From Mesopusillimonas faecipullorum (GTDB taxonomy: Bacteria > Pseudomonadota > Gammaproteobacteria > Burkholderiales > Burkholderiaceae_B): a stretch of DNA of 64,000 nt. The translations under genes and the position numbers were made by a program. This document shows, piece by piece, positions 9,000 through 18,425 of the stretch. Location: the NCBI RefSeq assembly GCF_020539505.1, contig NZ_JACDXW010000005.1, forward strand, positions 62,001-126,000. The letters run 5' to 3'. Positions within the stretch are counted from its first letter, which is position 1. Each line of letters opens with the position of its first letter. The notes under the pieces were generated by a model. That model saw only the letters and a program-made list of their open reading frames with translations, searched no databases and had not been told where the DNA came from.

Positions 9000-9743
9000 T
9001 TATAAACTGCCCTCGAACTGATAGCGGCTACCCGGATACCACATGGTGACCACAGAGGCCACTTGGTTGAATGAGAAGGTCTTGCGATGCAGCACCAGGC
9101 AAGGCTCGCGCTGGGAGCTTCCCAGCATGGCGACCACGGCATCCGGCGCCATCACGGCCTCGATACGGTAGTTCACCCGCTGCAAAGGGGCTACGGCCAT
9201 CAGGTATTCGTTAGGGGTGGTGGCGGCGAAATCCAGTTTCATGTAGTCGGGCGCGATGGCGGGGTTGGTCCAGCGGTCTTCTACTTGTATGGGCACGTCG
9301 TTGTCAAAGTGCACGATGATGGAGTGATAGAGCAACTGGCCGGTTTTGAGCCCAAATTTCTCGGCCAACGCCACCGAAGCAGGCATTTCTTCGAGCACGT
9401 GCAATTGGCTGCGGTAGCGGTGGCCACGTGCTCTCACTTCATCTGCGATGCTCTTGATTTCTACCAAGGTGGCTTGATACTTTTGTTGTGCCACATAGGT
9501 GCCCGCACCCTGGCGTCGGCTGAGCACGCCTTCGGCGGTCAACTCGCGAATCGCGCGGTTCACCGTCATGCGCGAAACACCAAACTCCACGGCCAGGCTT
9601 TCCTCGGCGGGAATCACCTCGCCTTCTTTCCAATACCCCGCCTGCACCTGCTCAAGCAAATACAGCTTGATGCGCTCGTACTGCGGCACGCGACTCCCCT
9701 CGGGCGTCGCTTTCTTTTTGCGCACCGGCTTTTTGTCGATCAC
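9000..9743 (-). CDS. hutC: GntR/HutC-type transcriptional repressor
   Basis: 247 aa. An N-terminal GntR winged helix is visible (about 22-85, with the SRMTVNRAIRELTAEG recognition region and RRQGAGTYVA), followed by a C-terminal UTRA ligand domain. HutC repressors sense urocanate and control histidine-utilisation genes. It is transcribed divergently from the first solute-binding protein gene, and the TTGTATATACAA palindrome lies between the two starts. The assignment combines domain order with the hut genes downstream. Confidence 0.88.
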   Translation of the reverse strand: MIDKKPVRKKKATPEGSRVPQYERIKLYLLEQVQAGYWKEGEVIPAEESLAVEFGVSRMTVNRAIRELTAEGVLSRRQGAGTYVAQQKYQATLVEIKSIADEVRARGHRYRSQLHVLEEMPASVALAEKFGLKTGQLLYHSIIVHFDNDVPIQVEDRWTNPAIAPDYMKLDFAATTPNEYLMAVAPLQRVNYRIEAVMAPDAVVAMLGSSQREPCLVLHRKTFSFNQVASVVTMWYPGSRYQFEGSL

Positions 9744-9754
9744 GAGCGGGGTCT

Positions 9755-9830
9755 CCTAGGTGTTTTCACGGACATAAAACAGGGCGTGAGGTTCTTGTAC
9801 GTCTTGTATATACAACTTACACTGATTTGA
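9755..9830 (+). promoter_or_regulatory. Hut promoter/operator block, copy 1
   Basis: Contains the palindrome TTGTATATACAA at 9804-9815, a HutC-type operator, preceded by the half-site-like CTTGTACG. The block begins CCTAGGTGTTTTC and runs into the sequence after the operator. The same block recurs at 12007-12080 before the second solute-binding protein gene. It lies between the divergent hutC-like and solute-binding protein genes, so it could control both. Confidence 0.75.
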
Positions 9831-9919
9831 GGAAAAAAAATACTGTTCAGTGGAAAAGGCAGCCATTTTTGCCTGCTTTTCCCACTGACCGCAACTAGAC
9901 CTGCAACCGGAGACAACTC

Positions 9920-11077
9920 ATGATTCGATTCCCCCTTAAAGCCTTGGCCTTATCGCTGTGCGTGGCTGGGTCCACCTATTCCGCCGGCGCTTGGGCCGAC
10001 ATCAAAGTCGGTTTCAACGTGCCCCTGACGGGCTTTGCGGCTTTCGATGGCAAATCCGCGCTGCACGGCGCCGAGCTGGCAGTCGCGCGCGCCAATGCCC
10101 AAGGCGGCATCAATGGCGAGAAAATCGAGCTCATCGTCTATGACGATCAGGCTTCCGCCAAAGAGGCGGTACCCGTTTCCACGCGCCTGATCGAACGCGA
10201 CAAAGTCGTAGGTGCGGTTTCGGGTTCCTACTCTGCCGCATCGCGCGCAGCCGCAGGCATTTTCCAAAGCGCTGGCGTTCCTTACGTGGCGGCCTACACC
10301 ATAGACCCCAGTGTGACACAGGCAGGCGACTATGTATTTCGCGTCACGATGATGGGAGAAGTACAAGGCAAAGGTGGCGCCAAGTTAATCAATGATTTGG
10401 GTGCCAAACGCGTCACCCTGGTCACAATGAAGAACGACTTCGGTCAGGCACTAAGCGCCGGCTTCAAAGAAGTGGCGCCTAAGTTCGATCTGGATATCGT
10501 CAGCGAATACGAGTATGGCTTGGCCGACCGTCAGTTCGGGCCACTGGTTGCCAAGATCAAGGCCGACAACCCCGAGGCCATCTACGCATCGGGCTATTAC
10601 TTCACTGCCGGCCCATTTGTGTCGCAACTGCGTGCCGCCGGCGTTACCGCACCGGTTATCGGCCAGCAAGGCTTTGACGGCGACAAGTTCATCGAAATCG
10701 CCGGCCCCGCTGCCGAAGGCGTCATCATCACCACCACGCTAGACCGGGACTCCCAGGTACCTGTCACCAAGGCCTTTCTGGAGGACTTCCAGAAAGCCGC
10801 AGGCCATGGGGCCGATATGGTGGGCGCCGCCGCCTACAGCGCCATGTCCATTTTGCTTGATGGCCTACGCCAAACAGGCGGCAAGGGCGGCGCCGAATTG
10901 CGCGACGTGATTGCCAAAGGCACTTACGAAACCCCCAGCGGCAAACTTACCTTCAACGACTTGCATGAAGTCGACACGGATATCCAAGTTCAAGTCGTGA
11001 AAGACAAGGCGTGGCGTCACCACTCCACGATTTCCGACCCCGTTCTGCTCGCAGCACCCACGCGCGCATCCAAATAG
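9920..11077 (+). CDS. Branched-chain-amino-acid-type ABC solute-binding protein, hut cluster copy 1
   Basis: 385 aa, with a signal peptide ending AWA before DIKVGFNVPLTGFAAFDG. It has the LivJ/LivK-type (Peripla_BP_6) fold. It is a close paralogue of the protein at 12168-13322, sharing most residues through the mature part. Its position under a HutC-type operator and upstream of hutU suggests an imidazole ligand such as urocanate, histidine or a derivative (inference). No membrane genes are adjacent; it probably docks on the LivHMGF-type transporter at 13415-16682. Confidence 0.88.
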   Translation: MIRFPLKALALSLCVAGSTYSAGAWADIKVGFNVPLTGFAAFDGKSALHGAELAVARANAQGGINGEKIELIVYDDQASAKEAVPVSTRLIERDKVVGAVSGSYSAASRAAAGIFQSAGVPYVAAYTIDPSVTQAGDYVFRVTMMGEVQGKGGAKLINDLGAKRVTLVTMKNDFGQALSAGFKEVAPKFDLDIVSEYEYGLADRQFGPLVAKIKADNPEAIYASGYYFTAGPFVSQLRAAGVTAPVIGQQGFDGDKFIEIAGPAAEGVIITTTLDRDSQVPVTKAFLEDFQKAAGHGADMVGAAAYSAMSILLDGLRQTGGKGGAELRDVIAKGTYETPSGKLTFNDLHEVDTDIQVQVVKDKAWRHHSTISDPVLLAAPTRASK

Positions 11078-11098
11078 CATTTCCAGGAGACCTGACCT

Positions 11099-11938
11099 AT
11101 GAATCTCAGTATCGAAGCGCGCATACGCGAAGTCGTAACGCCCGAACAGATTGAGGCCTTTCAACGAGATGGCGCCATTTGCCTGAAAGGCTTGTTGAAC
11201 GCAGACGAAATAGCGCTGTTGAAAAGCGGCATAGACCGCAACCTGGAGCACCCCAGCCCACGCGGCAAGGTCGCCAGCCCAGCCAACGATCCAGGCAGTT
11301 TCTTCCAAGACTTCTGCAATTGGCAAGAAAACGAAGCCTATGAGCGCTTTATTTTCGAATCCCCCGTCGGCCAAACCGCAGGTCTGCTGATGGGGTGCGA
11401 AACGGCCCGTCTTTATCACGATCATTTACTGGTCAAAGAGCCCAAAACCCAACAACGCACGCCTTGGCACCAAGACCAGCCCTACTATAACGTTGAGGGC
11501 CGACAGAACTGCAGCATGTGGATTTCGGTGGATCCGGTGGCTCGCGCCTCTACCTTGGAGTTCGTGGCGGGTTCTCATCTTGGCCCCTGGCTGATGCCTC
11601 GCTCCTTCAAAGAGAACCAGGCCAAGTGGTTCCCGGAAGGCACGCTGGCCGATTTGCCCGACATCGAAGCCGCACGCGAAAAATATCGTATTTTGGGTTG
11701 GGAAATCGAGCCAGGCGACGTAGTATGCTTCCATATGCTGACTCTGCACGGAGCAGGCGGTGTGGCGGAAGACCGTCGCCGTCGGGTGTTCTCGGTTCGT
11801 TTCCTGGGTGACGACATGCGCCATGCGCCCCGCCCCTGGACAACCTCTCCCGAGTTCCCCGGCCTGGTCGACAGGCTGCCCGCCGGCGAGCCCATGAACG
11901 ACTCGCTATTCCCTGTTCTCTGGCAAAAATCAGCCTGA
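11099..11938 (+). CDS. Phytanoyl-CoA dioxygenase (PhyH) family Fe(II)/2-oxoglutarate oxygenase
   Basis: 279 aa. The PhyH facial triad is visible: His124 and Asp126 in TPWHQDQP, and His217 in MLTLHGAGG, with Arg residues for 2-oxoglutarate shortly after (RRRRVFSVRFLGDD). Family members hydroxylate or demethylate small substrates such as ectoine and phosphonates. Set between two imidazole-type binding proteins and upstream of hutU, it may convert an imported imidazole derivative towards urocanate; this is inference. It follows the first binding protein by 21 bases. Confidence 0.85.
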   Translation: MNLSIEARIREVVTPEQIEAFQRDGAICLKGLLNADEIALLKSGIDRNLEHPSPRGKVASPANDPGSFFQDFCNWQENEAYERFIFESPVGQTAGLLMGCETARLYHDHLLVKEPKTQQRTPWHQDQPYYNVEGRQNCSMWISVDPVARASTLEFVAGSHLGPWLMPRSFKENQAKWFPEGTLADLPDIEAAREKYRILGWEIEPGDVVCFHMLTLHGAGGVAEDRRRRVFSVRFLGDDMRHAPRPWTTSPEFPGLVDRLPAGEPMNDSLFPVLWQKSA

Positions 11939-11944
11939 ACGACT

Positions 11945-11988
11945 GCGGCTTCGCCCTGCCAAAAACAAGCAAAACGGGGCGAAGCCGC
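11945..11988. terminator. Long-arm hairpin after the PhyH gene
   Basis: GCGGCTTCGCCC and GGGCGAAGCCGC form a perfect 12-bp stem with a 20-base loop, 7 bases after the stop. There is no T-run. It separates the first solute-binding protein/PhyH unit from the second promoter copy. Confidence 0.5.
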
Positions 11989-12006
11989 TGATGCAAACCT
12001 GCGCCA

Positions 12007-12080
12007 CCTAGGTGTTTTCCCGAATAAAAAAAACGGGGCAAGGGTTCTTGTGCAGCTTGTATATACAACTTAAACTATTT
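12007..12080 (+). promoter_or_regulatory. Hut promoter/operator block, copy 2
   Basis: Repeats the block at 9755-9830: it starts CCTAGGTGTTTTC, keeps GGTTCTTGT, and contains the same palindrome TTGTATATACAA at 12057-12068. It sits about 100 bases upstream of the second solute-binding protein gene and should place the liv-hut operon under the same repressor. Confidence 0.75.
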
Positions 12081-12167
12081 CAGTTATTGCAAGGTAATTC
12101 ACACCCCTGACGGTCGTTTCCCCTTCGGACGGAAGCTCCCGTCACCACCCTCACCCAGGAGGACGAC

Positions 12168-13322
12168 ATGATTCGCTCCCGCATCAAGACCCTGACGCTT
12201 GCCCTGTGCCTGGGCGCCACCGGCTATTCAGCCAGTGCGCTGGCCGACATCAAAATCGGCTTCAACGTACCCCTTACCGGCTTTGCCGCTTTCGATGGCA
12301 AGTCTGCCCTGAACGGTGCAGAACTGGCAGTCGAGCGCGCCAACGCCCAAGGCGGCATCAACGGCGAGAAAATCGAACTCGTCGTCTATGACGACCAAGC
12401 TTCGGCCAAAGAAGCCGTACCTGTTGCCACCCGCCTGATCGAACGCGACAAGGTAGTGGGCGCTGTAGGCGGTTCGTATTCTGCCGCTTCCCGTGCCGCC
12501 GCCGGCATCTTCCAAAGCGCAGAAGTCCCCTACGTCACGGCCTACACCATCGACCCCAGCGTCACGCAAGCCGGCGATTACGTCTTCCGCGTCACCATGA
12601 TGGGTGAAGTGCAAGGCAAGGGCGGCGCCAAGCTGATCAGCAATCTGGGTGCAAAGCGCGTCACGCTGCTTACCATCAAGAACGACTTCGGCAAGGCACT
12701 GTCCGAGGGCTTCAAAGAAGCCGCGCCCAAGTTCGACCTGGATATCGTCAGCGAGTACGAGTACGGTCTGCCTGATCGCCAGTTCGGCCCCCTCATCGCC
12801 AAGATCAAGTCCGACAAACCTGATGCCATTTACGCATCGGGCTATTACTTCACGGCTGGCCCTCTGGTTTCCCAACTGCGTGCCGCCGGCGTCAACGTGC
12901 CTGTCATCGGTCAGCAAGGCTACGACACCGACAAGTTCATCGAAATCGCCGGCCCCGCTGCCGAAGGCATCATCATCAGCACCACGCTCGACCGCGACTC
13001 CGAAGTGCCTGTCACTCAGGAATTCCTGAAGGACTTCAAAGAGAAAGCCGGTTTTGGTGCCGACATGGTTGGCGCTGCGGCCTATAGCGCAACCTCCATC
13101 TTGATTGATGGCTTGCGCAAAACGGGCGGCAAGGGCGGTGCGGAACTGCGCGACGCCATCGCTGCGGGCACCTACGAAACACCTAGCGGCAAGCTCGTGT
13201 TCAACGACTTGCACGAAGTCGACACCGACATGCAAGTTCAGGTGGTGAAAGACGGTGCATGGCGCCGCCACTCGGTCATCTCCGACCCCGAGCTGCTTGC
13301 AGCCCCCACCCTGAAGAAGTAA
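12168..13322 (+). CDS. Branched-chain-amino-acid-type ABC solute-binding protein, hut cluster copy 2
   Basis: 384 aa, with a signal peptide ending SALA before DIKIGFNVPLTGFAAFDG. It is a Peripla_BP_6 protein and a close paralogue of the copy at 9920-11077; differences are scattered and concentrated in the signal peptide and C-terminus. It directly precedes the membrane and ATPase genes of the transporter, so it is the likely cognate binding protein. A strong stem-loop separates it from livH. Confidence 0.9.
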   Translation: MIRSRIKTLTLALCLGATGYSASALADIKIGFNVPLTGFAAFDGKSALNGAELAVERANAQGGINGEKIELVVYDDQASAKEAVPVATRLIERDKVVGAVGGSYSAASRAAAGIFQSAEVPYVTAYTIDPSVTQAGDYVFRVTMMGEVQGKGGAKLISNLGAKRVTLLTIKNDFGKALSEGFKEAAPKFDLDIVSEYEYGLPDRQFGPLIAKIKSDKPDAIYASGYYFTAGPLVSQLRAAGVNVPVIGQQGYDTDKFIEIAGPAAEGIIISTTLDRDSEVPVTQEFLKDFKEKAGFGADMVGAAAYSATSILIDGLRKTGGKGGAELRDAIAAGTYETPSGKLVFNDLHEVDTDMQVQVVKDGAWRRHSVISDPELLAAPTLKK

Positions 13323-13338
13323 ACCCTGGCATCCATCG

Positions 13339-13364
13339 GGCCGTCTCCCACGGGAAACGGCCCT
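13339..13364 (+). terminator. Stem-loop between the solute-binding gene and livH
   Basis: GGGCCGT / ACGGCCC with an inner TCCC / GGGA pair. No T-run follows and the operon continues, so it probably acts as a 3' stabiliser or partial terminator. Confidence 0.5.
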
Positions 13365-13414
13365 CGCTGCCTTCTTCATAAAGGCGCGTATTTCACACAC
13401 ACCCGGGAGTTACC

Positions 13415-14278
13415 ATGCTCTTCCTAGAGCTCATTGCCCAAGGGTTGGTTCAGGGCAGCATCTATGCGTTGATTGCCCTGGGCCTGACCCTCGTTTACGG
13501 CCTGCTGCGCATTCTTCACGTCGCACACGCGGCTCTGTTCACCTTGGGCGGCTATATTGGTGTGCTCGTCACCAACAGCACCGGCAGCCTCAGCTTGGCT
13601 TTCCTGGTCGCCATGTTGGCCGCAGGTCTGGCAGGCGTGGCCATGTACCGCCTGTGCTACGAGCCTCTGCTTAAGCAGCCGCCTTTCGTGGCACTCATTG
13701 CCTCCATCGGCCTTTATATTGCTTTCGAAGAAGTGTTCCGTATTGTTTTCGGCGCTTCGGGCCTTTCCTACCAGTCCCCTCCCCTGCAGCAATACGTCAC
13801 GCTGTTTGGCGGCCTCAGCTTCAAGGTGGCCGAACTTTGGGTCATGGGTGGCACGGTCGTCATCATCGGCATACTGGGCTATCTGCAAAGCCGCACCCGT
13901 GTGGGTATTGCATGCCAAGCTACGGTTTCCGACCCGCAAATGGCCGAGTCATTCGGTATTCGTCCACGCACCATCCGCGATCTGAACTTTTTCGTGGGTT
14001 CCGCATTGGCAGCGTTTGCCGGTGTCTGGGTCGGTTTGCTGAACAACCTTGTCGAACCCACCATGGGCAGCGTTCCCTCATACAAGGGCTTGGCCATTAT
14101 TGTGCTGGGCGGTATGGGTTCCGTACGCGGCACGCTGGTCGCAGCGCTGGTGCTGGGCATCATGGAGTCTTTCGGCACCATCTACCTGGGCCACATACTC
14201 GATCGCAACGCGATTGCCTTCGCCTTCCTCATCATCGTCCTGATGCTGCGCCCGCAGGGCCTGTTCTCCAAGCGCTGA
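13415..14278 (+). CDS. ABC permease, LivH-like
   Basis: 287 aa integral membrane protein of the LivH family: GLVQGSIYALIALGLTLVYGLLRILHVAHAAL-type N-terminus, about eight hydrophobic segments, and the GGMGSVRGTLVAALVLGIMES loop. It forms the inner-membrane channel with the LivM-like protein. The start is preceded by GGGAG. It is the first membrane gene of the hut-associated importer. Confidence 0.92.
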   Translation: MLFLELIAQGLVQGSIYALIALGLTLVYGLLRILHVAHAALFTLGGYIGVLVTNSTGSLSLAFLVAMLAAGLAGVAMYRLCYEPLLKQPPFVALIASIGLYIAFEEVFRIVFGASGLSYQSPPLQQYVTLFGGLSFKVAELWVMGGTVVIIGILGYLQSRTRVGIACQATVSDPQMAESFGIRPRTIRDLNFFVGSALAAFAGVWVGLLNNLVEPTMGSVPSYKGLAIIVLGGMGSVRGTLVAALVLGIMESFGTIYLGHILDRNAIAFAFLIIVLMLRPQGLFSKR

Positions 14279-14288
14279 GGGGTCAAAC

Positions 14289-15158
14289 ATGGCATATGAA
14301 ATTTCTCTGATTACCTCCATGGCCATCATGGCTCTGTTTGCGCTGTCCTTGAACCTCATCACAGGGTTTTGCGGGCAGATCAGCTTGGGCCATGCCGCCT
14401 TTCTGGGCGTCGGCGCCTACACCTCGGCCATGCTGTGCAAGGCCGGCATGCCGTTCTACGCCACCATGCCGTTGGCTATGCTGGCAGCCGGCTTCCTCGG
14501 CGTCATCGTCGGGCTGGCCAGCTTGCGGGTGCGTGCCGACTTTCTGGCCATTACCACCATGGGCGTGGTCTTCTTGTTCGTCGGCGTCGTCCGCCAGCAA
14601 GAATGGCTGGGTGGCGAGATGGGCATTACCAACATCCCCGGCCCCGATCTCTCCAAGACCGGCTTCATGGTGCTTTCACTGGTATTGGCCACCCTTACCG
14701 CCGCGCTGTGCGTGTACTTGCGCCGTTCGTGGATGGGCCGCGTGTTCAACGGCATCGCCGAAGACGAAGACACCATGCGGGTATTGGGCATAGACGTGCC
14801 CCGCTACAAGCTGGCGGCTTTTGCCATTGGCACCGCCTTGGCAGGCCTGGCGGGCACCTTGTACGGCCAGCATTTCAAATACATAGGCCCTGAAAGCTTT
14901 GGCTTTATCGAATCCATCACCGTGCTCTCTATGGTGGTGTTCGGCGGCATAGGCTCGGTGCCCGGCGTCATCTTTGGCGCGGCCTTCCTGTCGGTGCTGC
15001 CCGCCTGGTTCCAGTTCATTGGTGACTACAAGCTGCTGGTATACGGTGGTCTGCTGTTCCTGATGATGCGCTTTTCACCTGGCGGTGTTGCCGGCATGGT
15101 GCGCGCCCTGCGCAAACCTCGCCAGTCATCCTCCAACCCCAACGGAGCGCAGCCATGA
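14289..15158 (+). CDS. ABC permease, LivM-like
   Basis: 289 aa with multiple membrane segments. LNLITGFCGQISLGHAAFLGVGAY near the start and GGIGSVPGVIFGAAFL near residue 220 are LivM hallmarks. It overlaps the next ATPase gene by four bases (ATGA). Confidence 0.92.
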   Translation: MAYEISLITSMAIMALFALSLNLITGFCGQISLGHAAFLGVGAYTSAMLCKAGMPFYATMPLAMLAAGFLGVIVGLASLRVRADFLAITTMGVVFLFVGVVRQQEWLGGEMGITNIPGPDLSKTGFMVLSLVLATLTAALCVYLRRSWMGRVFNGIAEDEDTMRVLGIDVPRYKLAAFAIGTALAGLAGTLYGQHFKYIGPESFGFIESITVLSMVVFGGIGSVPGVIFGAAFLSVLPAWFQFIGDYKLLVYGGLLFLMMRFSPGGVAGMVRALRKPRQSSSNPNGAQP

Positions 15159-15955
15159 ACACGACCTCTCACGACAGCCTGCTGCGCGTAGACAACGTCA
15201 CCGTTCAGTTCGGCGGCCTTAAGGCGGTAAGCGGCGTCACTTTCGACGTGCGCAAGGGTGAGCTCTTGGGTCTGATCGGCCCCAACGGCGCCGGTAAAAC
15301 CACCATGATGCGCGCTATTACCGGTGTGGTGCGCGCCACTGAAGGCCGTATCTACCTGCATGGCGAAGACATCACCAAGCAGCCCATACACAAGCGCATA
15401 CGCAAGCATATGGCGCTGTCGCAGCAACTGGTGCGCCCTTTGCGCCAGATCACTGTGGCCGAAAACGTTGCCCTGGCCGCAGGCTCGCAACTGACGCGCT
15501 CGCCTTTGCGTGCACTGATGCACCTTAGCCAGAAAGAACAACTGGAGATCGCCCTGCAGTTGCTCGACCGTGTGGGCATACGCGACTATGCCGATCAGCT
15601 GCCCGGTACGCTGCCACTGGGCGTACTGAAACGTTTGGAAGTCGCTCGCGCGCTCGCCACCAGCCCCGAACTGTTGCTGCTGGACGAGCCCTTGGCCGGC
15701 CTCAACTCCAAAGAAGCCAAGGCTTTGGCCGACACGATTCAGCACATCAACCAGCAAGGCGTCACCATTATTCTCATCGAGCACAACCTCGGTGAAGTCA
15801 TGCGCATCTGCCAACGCTTGGTCGTGCTCGACAACGGCCGTCTGATCGGCCAAGGCGAACCGCACGCAGTCATGGCCGACCCGCAAGTGCGCTCCGCCTA
15901 TCTGGGCGGCGCTCAAGACGAAACCGCTGCCAGTACGGAGACCAGCCATGCTTGA
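15155..15955 (+). CDS. ABC ATP-binding protein, LivG-like
   Basis: 266 aa with Walker [10 protein letters not shown], Walker [13 protein letters not shown] and the H-loop IEHNLGEVM. The signature region [16 protein letters not shown] departs from the usual LSGGQ: the motif reads LPLGVLKR, a LivG-type variant. This cytoplasmic ATPase is coupled to the LivHM-like permeases and overlaps both neighbours by a few bases. Confidence 0.92.
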   Translation: MNTTSHDSLLRVDNVTVQFGGLKAVSGVTFDVRKGELLGLIGPNGAGKTTMMRAITGVVRATEGRIYLHGEDITKQPIHKRIRKHMALSQQLVRPLRQITVAENVALAAGSQLTRSPLRALMHLSQKEQLEIALQLLDRVGIRDYADQLPGTLPLGVLKRLEVARALATSPELLLLDEPLAGLNSKEAKALADTIQHINQQGVTIILIEHNLGEVMRICQRLVVLDNGRLIGQGEPHAVMADPQVRSAYLGGAQDETAASTETSHA

Positions 15956-16682
15956 ACTGACTGATTTTTCCTGCGGCTATGGTGCTTTCCAAGCCGTTCA
16001 CGGTCTTGACCTTAAGCTTCGCGAAGGCACGATCACGGGGCTGCTGGGCGCCAATGGCGCAGGCAAGTCCTCCACGCTGATGTGCCTGGCCGGCCACGTC
16101 GCACAACAGGGTGGCAAAACCCTGTTCCAGGGGCGTGACATTACCGGCATGTCGCCCGGCGACCGCGTGCGGCTCGGCCTGGCCATTTCGCCCGAAGGGC
16201 GTCGCTTGTTCAAAGACCTTACCGTTGAAGACAACCTGCGCGTAGGCGGCTTGGTGCAACCGGCCAGCCACTTCACCCAAGACCGCGACTATGTGCTGGG
16301 CCTGTTCCCGCGCCTGGGCGAACGCCTTGAAACGCTGGCAGGCAATCTTTCGGGTGGCGAACAGCAGATGCTGGCCATTGGCCGCGCCCTGATGGCCCGC
16401 CCCCGCCTGTTGATGATAGACGAGCTGTCGCTGGGCTTGATGCCCAAGGTCATCGACCTTTGCTATGCCGCTCTGGAAACCCTGCGCAACGACGGCATGA
16501 CCATTTTGCTGGTTGAGCAGAACACCACCCGCGCCCTGCAAGTTGCCGACGACATCTGCGTCCTGGAATCCGGACGCCCCGTCTGGCAAGGCAAAGCCAG
16601 CGACGCTATGAACGACCCCTCCCTGACAGCAGCCTACCTGGGCCTGCATCAGGACGACACCGACAACGCTCCCGCGCATTGA
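15948..16682 (+). CDS. ABC ATP-binding protein, LivF-like
   Basis: 244 aa. Walker [10 protein letters not shown], signature [16 protein letters not shown], Walker [14 protein letters not shown] and LVEQN are all intact. It is the second ATPase of the heterodimer and overlaps hutU by four bases, tying transport to urocanate breakdown. Confidence 0.92.
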   Translation: MLELTDFSCGYGAFQAVHGLDLKLREGTITGLLGANGAGKSSTLMCLAGHVAQQGGKTLFQGRDITGMSPGDRVRLGLAISPEGRRLFKDLTVEDNLRVGGLVQPASHFTQDRDYVLGLFPRLGERLETLAGNLSGGEQQMLAIGRALMARPRLLMIDELSLGLMPKVIDLCYAALETLRNDGMTILLVEQNTTRALQVADDICVLESGRPVWQGKASDAMNDPSLTAAYLGLHQDDTDNAPAH

Positions 16683-18403
16683 GGACCATCATGACTACGC
16701 AAGACTCCCACCTTCAGAACGACCCCCGCTACGACGCCAGCCGTGTTATCAGCGCTCCGCGCGGTGCCACACTGAGCTGCAAAAACTGGATCGCCGAAGC
16801 CGCTTACCGCATGATCCAGAACAACCTGGATGCAGAAGTCGCCGAGAACCCCAAGCACCTGGTGGTGTACGGCGGCATTGGCCGCGCCGCCCGCAACTGG
16901 GAATGCTTCGACGAGATCCTCTCGCAACTGCGTCAACTGGACGAAGACGAAACCCTGTTGGTGCAATCGGGCAAGCCCGTCGGCGTGTTCAAAACCCACG
17001 CTGATGCGCCCCGCGTGCTGATCGCCAACTCCAACCTGGTACCCAAGTGGGCCAACTGGGAACACTTCAACGAACTGGACCGCAAGGGCCTGTTCATGTA
17101 TGGCCAAATGACGGCCGGCAGCTGGATCTACATCGGCAGCCAAGGCATTGTGCAAGGCACTTACGAAACCTTTGTTGAAGCCGGTCGCCAACACTACAAC
17201 GGCGATTGGGCCGGACGCTGGATTCTGACTGCCGGTCTGGGTGGCATGGGCGGCGCTCAGCCTTTGGCCGCCACGTTTGCCGGTGCCGTCTCGCTGAATA
17301 TCGAGTGCCAGCAAAGCAGCATCGACTTCCGCCTGCGCACCCGTTATGTAGACAAACAAGCCCGCGACATCGACGATGCCATCGCGCTTATCAAGCACCA
17401 TTGCGAACGCAAGGAAGCTGTTTCTATCGCTCTGTTGGGCAACGCCGCCGAAATCGTGCCCGAACTGGCACGTCGCGCCCAGGCCGGCGAAATCAAGCCC
17501 GACCTCGTCACCGACCAAACTTCCGCTCACGACCTGATCCACGGCTATCTGCCCAAGGGTTGGACGGTTGAGCAATGGAAGGCCGCTCAGCTTGATCCCT
17601 CACAGCACAGCAAGCTTAAGCAAGCTGCTGCAGAATCGTGCCGCGAACACATCGAAGCCATGCTGGTGTTCCACGACATGGGCATCCCTGTCGTCGACTA
17701 CGGCAACAACCTGCGTCAAGTCGCATACGACGAAGGCGAGAAGCGTGCATTTGCTTTCCCCGGCTTCGTGCCCGCCTACATTCGCCCCTTGTTCTGCGAA
17801 GGCAAAGGCCCGTTCCGCTGGGTAGCCTTGTCCGGCGACCCCGAAGACATCTACAAGACCGACGCCAAGATCAAGGAACTCTTCCCCGAGAACCGCTCCG
17901 TGCACACTTGGCTGGACATGGCACGCGAACGCATCGCCTTCCAGGGCTTGCCCTCGCGCATTTGCTGGTTGGGTCTGGGCGAGCGCCATCTAGCCGGCCT
18001 GGCGTTCAACGAAATGGTTCGCAACGGCGAACTCAAGGCGCCTATCGTCATTGGTCGCGACCACCTGGACACCGGTTCCGTCGCCAGCCCCAACCGTGAA
18101 ACCGAAAGCATGAAAGACGGCACCGATGCGGTCTCCGACTGGGCGCTGCTGAACGCTTTGCTCAATACCGCCGGCGGCGCAAGCTGGGTGTCGTTGCACC
18201 ACGGTGGCGGCGTAGGCATGGGTTATTCGCAGCACTCTGGTATGGTGATCGTGGCCGATGGCACCGACGCTGCCGAGCGCCGTCTGGCCCGCGTCCTGGT
18301 CAACGATTGCGGTTCAGGCGTCATGCGTCATGCTGATGCCGGTTACGAAACCGCCATCGAATGCGCCAAGCGTTTCGGCCTTAAACTGCCGATGATCAAG
18401 TAA
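16679..18403 (+). CDS. hutU: Urocanate hydratase
   Basis: 574 aa, slightly longer than the usual 555-560. It converts urocanate to imidazolonepropionate with tightly bound NAD+. The NAD-site stretch [17 protein letters not shown] (near 190) is intact, as is the [10 protein letters not shown] motif with Cys429, which likely corresponds to the essential family cysteine. It overlaps the LivF-like gene and precedes hutG and hutI, but no histidase gene (hutH) is in the window. Confidence 0.96.
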   Translation: MRTIMTTQDSHLQNDPRYDASRVISAPRGATLSCKNWIAEAAYRMIQNNLDAEVAENPKHLVVYGGIGRAARNWECFDEILSQLRQLDEDETLLVQSGKPVGVFKTHADAPRVLIANSNLVPKWANWEHFNELDRKGLFMYGQMTAGSWIYIGSQGIVQGTYETFVEAGRQHYNGDWAGRWILTAGLGGMGGAQPLAATFAGAVSLNIECQQSSIDFRLRTRYVDKQARDIDDAIALIKHHCERKEAVSIALLGNAAEIVPELARRAQAGEIKPDLVTDQTSAHDLIHGYLPKGWTVEQWKAAQLDPSQHSKLKQAAAESCREHIEAMLVFHDMGIPVVDYGNNLRQVAYDEGEKRAFAFPGFVPAYIRPLFCEGKGPFRWVALSGDPEDIYKTDAKIKELFPENRSVHTWLDMARERIAFQGLPSRICWLGLGERHLAGLAFNEMVRNGELKAPIVIGRDHLDTGSVASPNRETESMKDGTDAVSDWALLNALLNTAGGASWVSLHHGGGVGMGYSQHSGMVIVADGTDAAERRLARVLVNDCGSGVMRHADAGYETAIECAKRFGLKLPMIK

Positions 18404-18425
18404 TCCAAGTACGGAAAGCGCAGCT

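Noticed and set aside
12228-13400. 390-codon minus-strand frame opposite the second hut binding protein
   Set aside because: Antisense shadow arising from codon bias in GC-rich coding DNA; no recognisable motif.
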